Source of the DNA: Burkholderiales bacterium | Lineage (GTDB): Bacteria > Pseudomonadota > Gammaproteobacteria > Burkholderiales > Burkholderiaceae_C | Assembly (NCBI GenBank): GCA_021414305.1 | Contig: JAIOOS010000027.1 | Location: 124,001-188,000, forward strand | Direction of reading: 5' to 3' | Length of the DNA stretch: 64,000 nt | Shown: positions 55,112-64,000 of the stretch, one piece after another | Layout of the letters: each line of letters starts with the position of its first letter | Numbering within the stretch: the first letter of the stretch is position 1 | Translations under genes and position numbers: made by a program | Notes under the pieces: generated by a model | Seen by the model: the letters and a program-made list of their open reading frames with translations, nothing else | What the model was told of the DNA's origin: nothing | Databases searched by the model: none

Positions 55112-55687
55112 ATGTCAGGCAAGGGCTTTCACGTCCACGGTCCGCACGACCACGAGGTCGAGCATCAGTCGCACGCCGAGCCGCACGGGATGGCGGGGCG
55201 GCTCGCGGTAGCCACGGCGATCATCGCCACGGTGGGCGCGCTGTTCGCCTACATGGGCGGGCTGAAGCAGGTCAATGCCAGCCTGTACAAGAACGAGGCG
55301 GCGATCAAGAAGACCGACGCGGCCGACAAGTGGGCCTACTACCAGGCGAAGAACAACCGGCAGAACATCTCCGAGCTCGCGGTCGACCTCGTGCCCGACG
55401 GGCGCAAGGACTACTACCGCGGCGAGGCGGCGCGCTACAAGGCCGAGAAGGCCGAGGCGCAGAAGGAAGCCGAGAAGCTCGAGGCGGAGTCGAAGGAGTG
55501 GGACGAGAAGAGCGAGCACGAAATCCACGAGCACCATCGCTGGCAGCAGGCGACCACGGCGCTCTCGATCGCGATCGCCATGGCGGCGATCGCCCTGCTC
55601 ACCCGGAGCCGCCGCCTGCAGATCGGCGTCTACGGGCTGACGGCCATCGGTGTCGTGCTCGGCGTGCTCGCCGCGATCCACATCTGA
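55112..55687 (+). CDS. DUF4337-type membrane protein
   Basis: A 191-residue protein with His-rich N-terminus (HVHGPHDHEVEHQSHAE), one transmembrane segment (VATAIIATVGALFAYMGG), a Lys/Glu-rich coiled coil (RYKAEKAEAQKEAEKLEAESKEWDEKSE) and two further helices at the end. This matches DUF4337, whose function is unknown. A GGGAGAG ribosome-binding site precedes the ATG, three bases after the folA stop, so it is cotranscribed with folA. It converges on the PEP-CTERM gene within four bases. Confidence 0.82.
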   Translation: MSGKGFHVHGPHDHEVEHQSHAEPHGMAGRLAVATAIIATVGALFAYMGGLKQVNASLYKNEAAIKKTDAADKWAYYQAKNNRQNISELAVDLVPDGRKDYYRGEAARYKAEKAEAQKEAEKLEAESKEWDEKSEHEIHEHHRWQQATTALSIAIAMAAIALLTRSRRLQIGVYGLTAIGVVLGVLAAIHI

Positions 55688-55690
55688 GTC

Positions 55691-56377
55691 TTACGCGCGC
55701 GCCTTGAGGGCGCGGCGTCGCTGCAAGGCGACCGCCATCGCGCCGAACAGGAACATCGCCCACGTCTCCGGCTCCGGCACCGGCGCGGCGACCGACGAGA
55801 TGGCGCCGACCGCGTCGATGTCGGCACCGACGGTCCCGCCGCTGCCCTGGCCGCCCTCGTTCGTGTCGTCGGTCAGCTTGACGAAGCGGAACTGATCGCT
55901 GATCCCCCAGCCGAAGCTGTCGATGTCGATGCCGCGGGTGGAGCCGAACACCTTGCCGACGTCTACCCAGACGATGCCGTCCTTGCTGATCCAGACGAAG
56001 GTGTCCTCGACGTCGGGGCCGACCTCGAAGATCCAGAGGTCGTCCGCGGAGCTGCCGCTCCCGGTCAGGCGGTTGTCGACGAACTCGACGATCAGCGTGC
56101 CGCCGTCGCCGAGCGAGACGAACGAGCAGCTCGCGGTGCTGGCGCAGCTGTTGACGCCCGCGTAGTTCGGAGCGCCGAGCGAGTTGTCGGGCCCCTGGTG
56201 CGGCGCCGACGGGCCGGGGATGGGCGGCAGATAGGAGGTGACCTTGTCGGCGAACGACGCGGCGCCGTCCGGAAACTCGACCCCGCCGATGATCTCGGCT
56301 TGCGCCGCTCCGCAGGCGAGCATGAGAGCGGACCCGGCGGCGGCGGCCGCGAGCAGGCGACGAGCGAGTGTCTTCAT
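55691..56377 (-). CDS. PEP-CTERM sorting-domain protein
   Basis: A 228-residue exported protein. A signal peptide (LMLACGAAQAE) precedes an exposed domain with SLGDGGTLIVEFVDNRLTGSG, DVEDTFVWISKDGIVWVDVG and DSFGWGISDQFRFVKL. The end is the canonical sorting signal VPEPETWAMFLFGAMAVALQ followed by RRRALKARA. Such tails are cut by an exosortase (EpsH-type) that this genome should encode elsewhere. Role probably extracellular or biofilm-related. The next gene, ntrC, is 129 bases downstream on the same strand. Confidence 0.9.
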   Translation of the reverse strand: MKTLARRLLAAAAAGSALMLACGAAQAEIIGGVEFPDGAASFADKVTSYLPPIPGPSAPHQGPDNSLGAPNYAGVNSCASTASCSFVSLGDGGTLIVEFVDNRLTGSGSSADDLWIFEVGPDVEDTFVWISKDGIVWVDVGKVFGSTRGIDIDSFGWGISDQFRFVKLTDDTNEGGQGSGGTVGADIDAVGAISSVAAPVPEPETWAMFLFGAMAVALQRRRALKARA

Positions 56378-56505
56378 GGGATCTCCGGAGTTGGCGTCAT
56401 TCGAGGGAACGAACCGAGACTAGGAGATGAGACCGTGTCGCGGAGCCCCGCATTCGCGGGGTGGCTCGGGCCGCTGCGGCGCCGGCGCGAAGCCGGTCGC
56501 CGGCC

Positions 56506-58035
<1,530 letters not shown>

Positions 58036-58087
58036 GCGGACGGAGGCGCTGCGGATGGGAGCAAGGGGTGCGATCGCAAGGGGGTCA

Positions 58088-59194
58088 TCAGGCGAGAGGA
58101 ATCACGATCTTGAAGACCGTGCGGCCGGGCTCGCTTTCGAATTCGACGGTGCCATGGTGTTGCTGGATGAATGTCTGCGCTAGCGTGAGTCCGAGTCCCG
58201 AGCCGCCCTCGCGGCCCGACACGAGCGGAAAGAAGACCCGCTCGCCCAACGCCTGGGGAACTCCCGGGCCGTTGTCCTCGATATGCAATTCCAGTGCCAG
58301 ACGATAGCGTTGCTTGCCGAGGGTCATCTGCCGCGCAACGCGCGTGCGCAGGACGATCTTCGCGTCGCCGATCTCGATCCGTTCGGCGAGCGCCTCGGCG
58401 GCGTTGTGGGCGATGTTGAGCACCGCCTGGATCAGCTGTTCGCGATCGCCGCGAAACTCGGGGATCGAGGTGTCGTAGTCGCGCTCGGTCGTGAGGCCGT
58501 TCGGGAACTCGGCGTCGATCAGCGCCCGCACCCGCTCGCACACCTCGTGGATGTTGACGTTGCCGACGACGTGCGGCTTCCTGTGCGGCGCGAGCAGGCG
58601 ATCGACCAGCGACTGCAGCCGGTCGGCCTCGTTGATGATGACCTGCGTGTATTCGGTGAGCGAGCGCGACTCGATCTCCATCTCCAGCAGCTGCGCCGCG
58701 CCGCGAATGCCGCCGAGCGGGTTCTTGATCTCGTGGGCGAGGTTCCTGATCAGCTCCTTGGTCGCCTGGGCCTGCTCGAGCGCCCGCTCCTCGCGCTCCT
58801 GGCGCGTCTGCTGCTCGATCTCGACGACCTCGAACACGACGTCGCGCGAGCTGTCGATCTGGTTGACGATGACCCGCACCGGCAACGTCTCGCCATGGGT
58901 CGCGCCGGGGCGCTTGAGCTGCGCGTCGAGCCGGCTGGTCGCGAACGCGTTGTTGCTGACGGCCGCCACGGTCGCCTGCAGCGTCTGCGCATCGGCGAAC
59001 CAGTCGAACGCCGAGCTGCGCGACATGCTGCGGCGCGAGAGGCCGAGCGCGTTCTCGAACGACGAGTTGGCGAAGATGCATTCGCCCTCGGGCGTGACCA
59101 CGGCGACCATCGTCGCCAGCAGGTCCAGCGCGGCGTAGCTTGCCGCTTCTTCGGCGCGAGGGGCCCGGGCGGCAGGCGGGCCGGCGGCGGTCAC
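58088..59194 (-). CDS. ntrB: nitrogen regulation sensor kinase NtrB
   Basis: A 368-residue soluble histidine kinase. A PAS-like N-terminal region (residues 25-135) precedes the phospho-acceptor His in NLAHEIKNPLGGIRGAAQLLE near residue 153, followed by the N box QAVLNIAHNAAEAL and G boxes EDNGPGVPQ and GGSGLGLTLAQ. It phosphorylates and dephosphorylates NtrC under PII control. Its ATG overlaps the DUF4124 stop (ATGA), tying it to the glnA operon. Confidence 0.95.
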   Translation of the reverse strand: MTAAGPPAARAPRAEEAASYAALDLLATMVAVVTPEGECIFANSSFENALGLSRRSMSRSSAFDWFADAQTLQATVAAVSNNAFATSRLDAQLKRPGATHGETLPVRVIVNQIDSSRDVVFEVVEIEQQTRQEREERALEQAQATKELIRNLAHEIKNPLGGIRGAAQLLEMEIESRSLTEYTQVIINEADRLQSLVDRLLAPHRKPHVVGNVNIHEVCERVRALIDAEFPNGLTTERDYDTSIPEFRGDREQLIQAVLNIAHNAAEALAERIEIGDAKIVLRTRVARQMTLGKQRYRLALELHIEDNGPGVPQALGERVFFPLVSGREGGSGLGLTLAQTFIQQHHGTVEFESEPGRTVFKIVIPLA

Positions 59195-59721
59195 AACGGC
59201 AGGACGGGCGCGGCCGGCAGCTTCTGGAGCTCGCGCCGGATCGCGGCGATGTCGGCTTCCTTCCGGGCGATCGAGGCGCTGAGCTGCGCCACCCGGTCGA
59301 CGTACTTCTGGTAGTTCTGCTCGTTGCCCAGGCGCTCGGGCTGGCCGTTGTTGAATTCCTTCTTCAGGACCGCCAGGCGCTCTTCCTCGGTCTTGAGCTC
59401 GCTCTCGAGAATGCGCCGGGCGTCGCTGTCGCGGGCCCGCTGCGCCGCGGGATCGACCCGCGCCGCGCCGCTGCCGGCGGTGGCGGCGGGAACGGCGGTG
59501 CCCGAGGGGCGCGGCTTCGTCATCTGGATCACCGTGACCGGCGCGCCTTCGAGCTTCTTGCAGCCGAGCTTCTCGGCCTCCTTGGCGGAAATCGTGTTCT
59601 TGTAGTCGTTGTTCGGGCAGCGGTAGGTCACCGTGCCTTCATCGGCCGCCAGCGCACCGCTGCCGGCGCCGCAGGCGAGCGCAAGGATCAGGACGCGGGG
59701 ATTCGTGAAGGGCAGTCTCAT
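59191..59721 (-). CDS. DUF4124-type secreted protein
   Basis: A 176-residue protein with a signal peptide (LACGAGSGALAA) and a DUF4124-like start, VTYRCPNNDYKNTISAKEAEKLGCKKLEG, with a conserved Cys pair. The rest is a charged helix with coiled-coil character (ELKTEEERLAVLKKEFNNGQ) ending KLPAAPVLPL. Function unknown. Its position between glnA and ntrB is frequent in Burkholderiales. Confidence 0.85.
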   Translation of the reverse strand: MRLPFTNPRVLILALACGAGSGALAADEGTVTYRCPNNDYKNTISAKEAEKLGCKKLEGAPVTVIQMTKPRPSGTAVPAATAGSGAARVDPAAQRARDSDARRILESELKTEEERLAVLKKEFNNGQPERLGNEQNYQKYVDRVAQLSASIARKEADIAAIRRELQKLPAAPVLPL

Positions 59722-59817
59722 GTCGTCGTCTCCAGCCCGTTCAACGCGCGCCAGGTGCTCGCGCCGACAGGCCGGACCCGATTGTCACGCAGCGAGCGGC
59801 TTCGCCAGAAGGACGGC

Positions 59818-59838
59818 GGGGACGGCCCTGCCGTCCCC
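59818..59838 (-). other. GC-rich hairpin between glnA and DUF4124
   Basis: GGGGACGG-CCCTG-CCGTCCCC is a perfect eight-bp stem with a five-base loop, about 55 bases after the glnA stop on the minus strand. No T-run follows. It may block 3' decay so that glnA mRNA outlasts the ntrBC part, or act as a weak terminator. Confidence 0.45.
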
Positions 59839-59892
59839 TGCCCTTTGTCACGCAATCCTCGTCCGGCGGGCTGGCCCTGCCGGGTCGATCGC

Positions 59893-61308
59893 CTACAGCG
59901 AGTAATACATGTCGAACTCGACCGGGTGGGTGGTCATGCGGAAGCGCGTGACTTCCTGCATCTTCAGGTCGATGTAGGCGTCGATGTAGCTGTCGGTGAA
60001 GACGCCGCCCTTGGTCAGGAAGGCGCGGCCCTTGTCGAGGTACTCGAGCGCCTGCTCGAGGCTCGAGCAGACGGTCGGGATCTTCGCGTCTTCCTCGGGC
60101 GGCAGGTGGTAGAGGTCCTTGCTGGCGGCCTCGCCCGGGTGGATCTTGTTCTCGACGCCGTCCAGGCCGGCCATCAGCAGGCCGGTGAAGGCCAGGTACG
60201 GGTTGGCCAGGGGATCCGGGAAGCGCGCCTCGACGCGGCGGCCCTTCGGATTGGCGACGTACGGAATGCGGATCGACGCCGAGCGGTTCTTCGCGCTGTA
60301 GGCCAGCTTGACCGGCGCCTCGAAGCCCGGAACCAGCCGCTTGTAGCTGTTCGTGCCGGGGTTGGTGATCGCGTTCAGCGCGCGGGCGTGCTTGATGATG
60401 CCGCCGATGTAGAACAGCGCGAACTCCGACAGGCCCGCGTAGCCGTCGCCGGCGAACAGGTTCTTGCCGTCCTTCCAGACCGACTGGTGCACGTGCATGC
60501 CCGAGCCGTTGTCGCCGACGATCGGCTTGGGCATGAAGGTCGCCGTCTTGCCGTACGAGTGGGCGACGTTCTGGATCACGTACTTCTGCAGCTGCAGCCA
60601 GTCGGCGCGCTGGATCAGGGTCGAGAACTTGGTGCCGATCTCCATCTGCGCCTGCGCCACCTCGTGGTGGTGGACCTCGACCGGAATGCCGAGCGATTCG
60701 AGGATCAGGCACATCTCCGAGCGCATGTCCTGGTACGAGTCGACGGGCGGGGTCGGGAAGTAGCCGCCCTTGACCGAAGGCCGATAGCCGGAGTTGCCGT
60801 GCTCGTACTCCTTGCCCGTGTTCCACGAGGCCTCTTCCGACTCGATCTTGCAGAAGCAGCCCGACATGTCGACCTGCCAGCGCACGCTGTCGAAGATGAA
60901 GAACTCGGGCTCGGGGCCGAAGTAGGCGGTGTCGCCCAGGCCCGAGGCCTTCATGTACGCCTCGGCGCGCTTGGCGAGCGAGCGCGGGTCGCGCTCGTAG
61001 GGCTTGCCGTCGCCCGGCTCGACCACGTCGCAGGTGAGGATCAGCGTCGGCTCTTCGAAGAAGGGGTCGATGTTGGCCGTGTTCGGGTCCGGCATGAGCT
61101 GCATGTCGGAGGCTTCGATGCCCTTCCAGCCGGCGATCGACGAGCCGTCGAAGGCGTGGCCGCCGGTGAACTTCTCTTCGCTGAAGGCCGAGACCGGCAC
61201 CGTGACGTGCTGCTCCTTGCCGCGGGTATCGGTGAAGCGGAAGTCGACGAACTTGACTTCGGCTTCCTTCACCAGGTTCATCACGTCGGCGACGGTCTTT
61301 GCCATCAA
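59893..61308 (-). CDS. glnA: glutamine synthetase (type I)
   Basis: A 471-residue GSI enzyme of standard length. Markers are [17 protein letters not shown], the ammonium/glutamate site region [19 protein letters not shown]-binding [16 protein letters not shown] and [18 protein letters not shown]. The adenylylation site is [10 protein letters not shown], with Tyr near residue 400. It makes glutamine from glutamate and ammonia. It is controlled by the sigma-54/NtrC sites upstream, as listed, and by adenylylation. Confidence 0.98.
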   Translation of the reverse strand: MMAKTVADVMNLVKEAEVKFVDFRFTDTRGKEQHVTVPVSAFSEEKFTGGHAFDGSSIAGWKGIEASDMQLMPDPNTANIDPFFEEPTLILTCDVVEPGDGKPYERDPRSLAKRAEAYMKASGLGDTAYFGPEPEFFIFDSVRWQVDMSGCFCKIESEEASWNTGKEYEHGNSGYRPSVKGGYFPTPPVDSYQDMRSEMCLILESLGIPVEVHHHEVAQAQMEIGTKFSTLIQRADWLQLQKYVIQNVAHSYGKTATFMPKPIVGDNGSGMHVHQSVWKDGKNLFAGDGYAGLSEFALFYIGGIIKHARALNAITNPGTNSYKRLVPGFEAPVKLAYSAKNRSASIRIPYVANPKGRRVEARFPDPLANPYLAFTGLLMAGLDGVENKIHPGEAASKDLYHLPPEEDAKIPTVCSSLEQALEYLDKGRAFLTKGGVFTDSYIDAYIDLKMQEVTRFRMTTHPVEFDMYYSL

Positions 61309-61400
61309 TATTCTCCGGAGAGTTGGGTCTTGCAGTTGGGGTGGGAGGCGACTTCGACGGGCCGACAGAGAGCATCAGCCCCAAAACCGCGCATCAAAAT

Positions 61401-61419
61401 TTAGCAGAAAGCATGCCAA
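61401..61419 (-). promoter_or_regulatory. sigma-54 promoter of glnA
   Basis: On the minus strand TTGGCATGCTTTCTGCTAA fits the -24/-12 consensus (TGGCAY-N5-TTGCW): GG and GC are separated by exactly ten bases. It lies about 95 bases before the glnA start, giving a short leader. NtrC would activate it. Confidence 0.8.
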
Positions 61420-61458
61420 TGACAACGCCCCGGCGGCGCTGCGTCGGTGCATGGAAAC

Positions 61459-61475
61459 GCACCTTGGAGATGCAC
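61459..61475. promoter_or_regulatory. NtrC-type binding site upstream of glnA
   Basis: Minus strand TGCATC-TCCAA-GGTGCG matches the NtrC consensus TGCACC-N5-GGTGCA at ten of twelve half-site bases. It is about 40 bases upstream of the sigma-54 -24 element. A further GGTGCG copy lies about 20 bases away. Confidence 0.65.
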
Positions 61476-61486
61476 AAACACGGTCG

Positions 61487-62293
61487 TCAGCGCACCAATT
61501 CGGGGCCCAGATCGGCCGCGCGAGCCTTCAGCCCATCGAGCAGGGATCGGTAGGCGGCCTCGAGCCGCAGCGGGTCGCCCTTGACGCCGAGCTCGATGTG
61601 CCGGCCCCACTCGGGATGATCGACGCTCGGCAGGCTGAAGACCTTGATGCCGGGAAAGCCGGCCTCAATTTCCTCCATCAGCGGCGTCAGCGCCGCTTCC
61701 ATCGCCCCGAAGACGATCACCGAGCGCTCGCGCGGACCGGCGCTCGCATGCAGCCCGGGGTAGACCGTGTCGAGCACCCATTCGATCATCGGCCAGGCCA
61801 TGACCGGAAAGCCGGGCACGAAGAACACGCCGCCCTCGCCCTTGCGGACCGAGAAGCCGGCGATCTTGTTGTACGGGTTGGGGATGATCCCGGCGCCCTC
61901 GGGAAAGACCGCCATGTTGAGCCGGTGCCGGTTGTCGTCGCGGTCGGGCTCGTAGGGCTTGCCCTGCTCGCGCGCCACGTCCCTCATCCGCTCGAGCACG
62001 AAGTCGCGCGCCTCGGGATGCAGCGCCAGCGGCACGCCCAGCGCCGCGGCGGCGCACTGCCGCGTGTGGTCGTCGGGCGTGGCGCCGATGCCGCCGCAGG
62101 AGAACACGGCGTCGCCGCTGGCGAACGCGTCCTTCAGGTCGGCAGTGATGCGCTCGCGCTCGTCGCCGACATAGCGTGCCCAGGAGAGCGAAAGCCCGCG
62201 CGCGGCGAGCAGCTCGATCACCTTGGGCAGGTGCTTGTCGGCGCGCTTGCCCGAGAGGATCTCGTCGCCGATGATGATGAGGCCGAAGTTCAT
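61487..62293 (-). CDS. CinA-type molybdopterin-binding domain protein
   Basis: A 268-residue protein of the competence/damage-inducible CinA N-terminal (MoCF_biosynth) family: MNFGLIIIGDEILSGKRADKH at the start, VFSCGGIGATPDDHTRQ near residue 65, then the family's FFVPGFPVMAWPM. The nicotinamide-deamidase C-terminal domain of full CinA is missing. Possible role in pyrophosphate cleavage of NAD derivatives or ADP-ribose. Its start overlaps the EI24 gene end by four bases (ATGA), so the two form an operon. Confidence 0.88.
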   Translation of the reverse strand: MNFGLIIIGDEILSGKRADKHLPKVIELLAARGLSLSWARYVGDERERITADLKDAFASGDAVFSCGGIGATPDDHTRQCAAAALGVPLALHPEARDFVLERMRDVAREQGKPYEPDRDDNRHRLNMAVFPEGAGIIPNPYNKIAGFSVRKGEGGVFFVPGFPVMAWPMIEWVLDTVYPGLHASAGPRERSVIVFGAMEAALTPLMEEIEAGFPGIKVFSLPSVDHPEWGRHIELGVKGDPLRLEAAYRSLLDGLKARAADLGPELVR

Positions 62294-63171
62294 GCAGCGA
62301 GGCCGCCCGGCGGCGGCGAGGGCGAAAGGCGCAGCGGCTCGGCCGCCTGCGGCAGGGCGGTCGCCGCCGCGGCCTCGGCGACGCGCAGGTCGCGCAGCGC
62401 GGCGAGCAGGTAGTGCGCGAACCAGAGCGCCGAGAAGGCGAACACCAGCGTGTAGAGCCAGATCGAGACCAGGATCAGGACCGGCGCGAACACCAGGGTC
62501 AGCGCGCTCACCGCCCAGAGCAGCGATGGCGCGGCGCCCAGGTAGCCGGTGAGCACGCCCATGCCGAACAGCGGCCAGCGATGCGCCGCCATCAGTTGCC
62601 GGCGCTCCTCGCGGCTGGCATGCAGGGCGAGCACGTCGAAGGCGAACACGCGGTAGGTGAGCCAGCCCCAGATCAGCGGCGGGACCACCAGCACCAGCGG
62701 GGGAATGAACCAGAGCGGGATGCTCGCGACCAGCGCCGCCAGCGCCACCAGCGTGCAGCCGAGCGACCAGAACAGGCTTTGCAGGAAGCCCGCGCCCTCG
62801 CGCCGCTCGAGCCGGGTGAACCGGCGCAGCTCGACCAGGCGAACCATCGCCGGCGTCATCAGCCAGGCGACGAGCACCAGCGAGGCGACAACGCAGACCG
62901 GCACCGCCAGAGCGACGATCACCAGCGGCGCGAACACGCTCTGGAAGCCGCCGCCGCCGACCGACGCGAGCCAGCCGAAGAACGACGCGAGCAGCGACCA
63001 TTGCTCGAGCGAGCCGCGCACCGCGTCGACCGCCGGCTCCCAGAAGAAGTAGCCGAGCAGCCCGACGCCGCCGCCGACGACCAGCAGCGGCGCCAACGAG
63101 AGCGCGATCACCTTCGGGTGCAGGCAGTACGCGGCGGCGCGCCAGAACGCATCGAGCAGCGATCGGGTCAT
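62290..63171 (-). CDS. EI24/CysZ-family membrane protein
   Basis: A 293-residue polytopic protein with about six hydrophobic segments, starting MTRSLLDAFWRAAAYCLHPK. Tail is Ala/Pro-rich (AATALPQAAEPLRLSP). The EI24-like family includes sulfate permease CysZ but is mostly uncharacterised. The start is the first ATG that has a clean N-terminus; the longer track version runs into the intergenic region. It is upstream of the CinA-like gene. Confidence 0.85.
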   Translation of the reverse strand: MTRSLLDAFWRAAAYCLHPKVIALSLAPLLVVGGGVGLLGYFFWEPAVDAVRGSLEQWSLLASFFGWLASVGGGGFQSVFAPLVIVALAVPVCVVASLVLVAWLMTPAMVRLVELRRFTRLERREGAGFLQSLFWSLGCTLVALAALVASIPLWFIPPLVLVVPPLIWGWLTYRVFAFDVLALHASREERRQLMAAHRWPLFGMGVLTGYLGAAPSLLWAVSALTLVFAPVLILVSIWLYTLVFAFSALWFAHYLLAALRDLRVAEAAAATALPQAAEPLRLSPSPPPGGLAA

Positions 63172-63388
63172 CGCCGGCGGCTCCCGATCGAGGCGGAAAA
63201 AGGCATGTCCCGAGTGTAGCGAGCGACCCCCGACGGGCCGACGCGGGCGGGCCGGCCGCGGTGCCCGGCCCGAGGGGCGGCGAACCGCCCTCGACACGTG
63301 CCAACTCGTAACGGTTTTTCCGCACGGACCGCGCGCCGCCCGACCTGCGGCGGCCCACGGCGGCGACGCCGCTACCTATCATTTCCCG

Positions 63389-64000
63389 ATGCTGCAGCTG
63401 CAATCGACGTCCCTGCTCGTGGCCGCCTCGGCCAGCCTTGTCATCGCCAGTGCGGCAGCGGCGGCGATCGGCGTCCGGCAGAAGCAGCGCCGCGGCGTCT
63501 GGTGGTGGATCGCCGCCAACCTCGGCCTGGCGGGCGCGCTTGCCGCGCACGCGCTCGAGGACCAGAACGAATTCCTTGCGCCGCTTGCCGCGGTGCTCGC
63601 CCTGCAATGGCCGGTGGTCACGCTGGTCGGCATGCGCCGCTTCTTCGCCCGCGGCGCCAGCACCCTGCCGCCGTGGGCCGACGCCCTCGTGCTCGGCTCG
63701 TCGCTGCTCGGCGTGCTCGCCGGCTGGTATCTGCCCTGGAGCGCCGCGGTGCAGAGCCAGGTGCTGGTCGGGGCGATGCTCACCGCCACCGTCTACGCCG
63801 CCCTCGCCCTCTGGCGCCTCGAGGATTTCGCGACCACGCCGACCCTGCACGGACTGCTGGTCGCCCTGGTCGGCAGCGCACTGGTGCAGGCGGCCTGGTG
63901 GGCGATCGCCTCGTTCCTGCTGGTACCCGAGGCGACAGGCCTCGACCTGGCGCTCGGCGCCTGGCTCGCCCCGGCCGCCGTCGCCCTGCTCATGCCGCAA
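63389..64000 (+). CDS. membrane protein, possible sensor N-terminus (3' end beyond window)
   Basis: An open frame of 204 codons that runs off the right edge and is missing from the track. It starts MLQLQSTSLLVAASASLVIAS and has six or so hydrophobic segments (e.g. WWWIAANLGLAGALAAHALE, WADALVLGSSLLGVLAGWYL). This six- to eight-helix N-terminus resembles the membrane sensor part of diguanylate cyclases or histidine kinases, but no catalytic domain is visible. The 217 bases before it, shared with the EI24 gene, contain a GGGCGG-CGAA-CCGCCC hairpin and no clear promoter. Confidence 0.6.
   Translation, partial: MLQLQSTSLLVAASASLVIASAAAAAIGVRQKQRRGVWWWIAANLGLAGALAAHALEDQNEFLAPLAAVLALQWPVVTLVGMRRFFARGASTLPPWADALVLGSSLLGVLAGWYLPWSAAVQSQVLVGAMLTATVYAALALWRLEDFATTPTLHGLLVALVGSALVQAAWWAIASFLLVPEATGLDLALGAWLAPAAVALLMPQ

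Noticed and set aside
62294-64000. Upstream part of the 837-codon minus-strand frame ending at 61487
   Set aside because: Only the last 268 codons (CinA-like) have domain content; the remainder is antisense or out of frame with the EI24 gene and the right-edge gene.

Overview
This window comes from the chromosome of a very GC-rich betaproteobacterium, most likely order Burkholderiales. The evidence is the gene order thrS-infC-rpmI-rplT-pheS-pheT-ihfA-merR-tRNA-Pro, the yciB-bolA-ppiC trio, glnA-(DUF4124)-ntrB-ntrC, a PEP-CTERM protein and many Liv-type and acyl-CoA genes. I cannot name the genus. I see no rRNA, CRISPR array, insertion sequence or prophage. No gene-free stretch exceeds 300 bases; the largest gaps are about 39476-39707, 63172-63388, 22163-22365 and 17705-17892. 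Most of the long plus-strand ORFs in the track are Arg/Ala/Gly-rich shadows of minus-strand genes.

Layout. (1) 1-9.9 kb: a PAP2-like phosphatase (runs off the left edge), an MFS exporter, a divergent three-gene molybdoenzyme operon that best fits the cytoplasmic sulfite dehydrogenase SoeABC, a periplasmic metallo-beta-lactamase-fold hydrolase, and a MOSC/ferredoxin-reductase/ferredoxin fusion. (2) 9.9-17.9 kb: the translation operon, read leftwards from thrS through infC, rpmI, rplT, pheS, pheT, ihfA and merR to tRNA-Pro(GGG). infC begins with a non-canonical AUC. Between hupE and thrS lies what looks like a complete transcription attenuator: a short Thr-containing leader peptide, a rho-independent terminator ending just before the thrS start, and an alternative pairing segment that begins on the leader stop codon. 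(3) 17.9-23.1 kb: a secreted/membrane cluster DUF4331, lipoprotein, TPR protein, HupE/UreJ-like protein, with a divergent DUF1223 thioredoxin-like gene. (4) 23.1-39.5 kb: about seventeen genes all on the minus strand. LivK-H-M-G-F transporter genes come first, then FadB-type enzyme, thiolase, hotdog thioesterase, acyl-CoA dehydrogenase, SDRs, CurA-like reductase, desaturase and GST-like protein. This looks like uptake and beta-oxidation of an organic acid, but no acyl-CoA ligase is present. (5) 39.7-45.3 kb: yciB-bolA-ppiC, the divergent ybbA/tesA pair and a large FecR/DUF6600 protein. (6) 45.4-54.5 kb: a complete propionyl-CoA to succinyl-CoA route (pccB, pccA, epimerase, mcm, meaB) with a peptide deformylase coupled to its end and one opposing unknown gene inserted between pccA and pccB. 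(7) 54.6-64 kb: folA, a DUF4337 gene, a PEP-CTERM protein, the nitrogen-control operon glnA-DUF4124-ntrB-ntrC with a visible sigma-54 promoter and an NtrC-like site, a CinA-like protein, an EI24 membrane protein, and the start of an unknown membrane protein at the right edge.

How the parts connect. The acyl-CoA block would yield acetyl-CoA and, from odd-chain or branched substrates, propionyl-CoA, which the second block can convert to succinyl-CoA. The strongest candidate for something undescribed is the thrS attenuator, because leader peptide, stop codon, alternative pairing arm and terminator sit in a mechanistically coherent order. Other points worth checking are an Arg in place of the Walker A Lys in LivF, a Gln in place of a metal-ligand His in the methylmalonyl-CoA epimerase-like protein, and a Gly/Ser repeat insertion in the acyl-CoA dehydrogenase.
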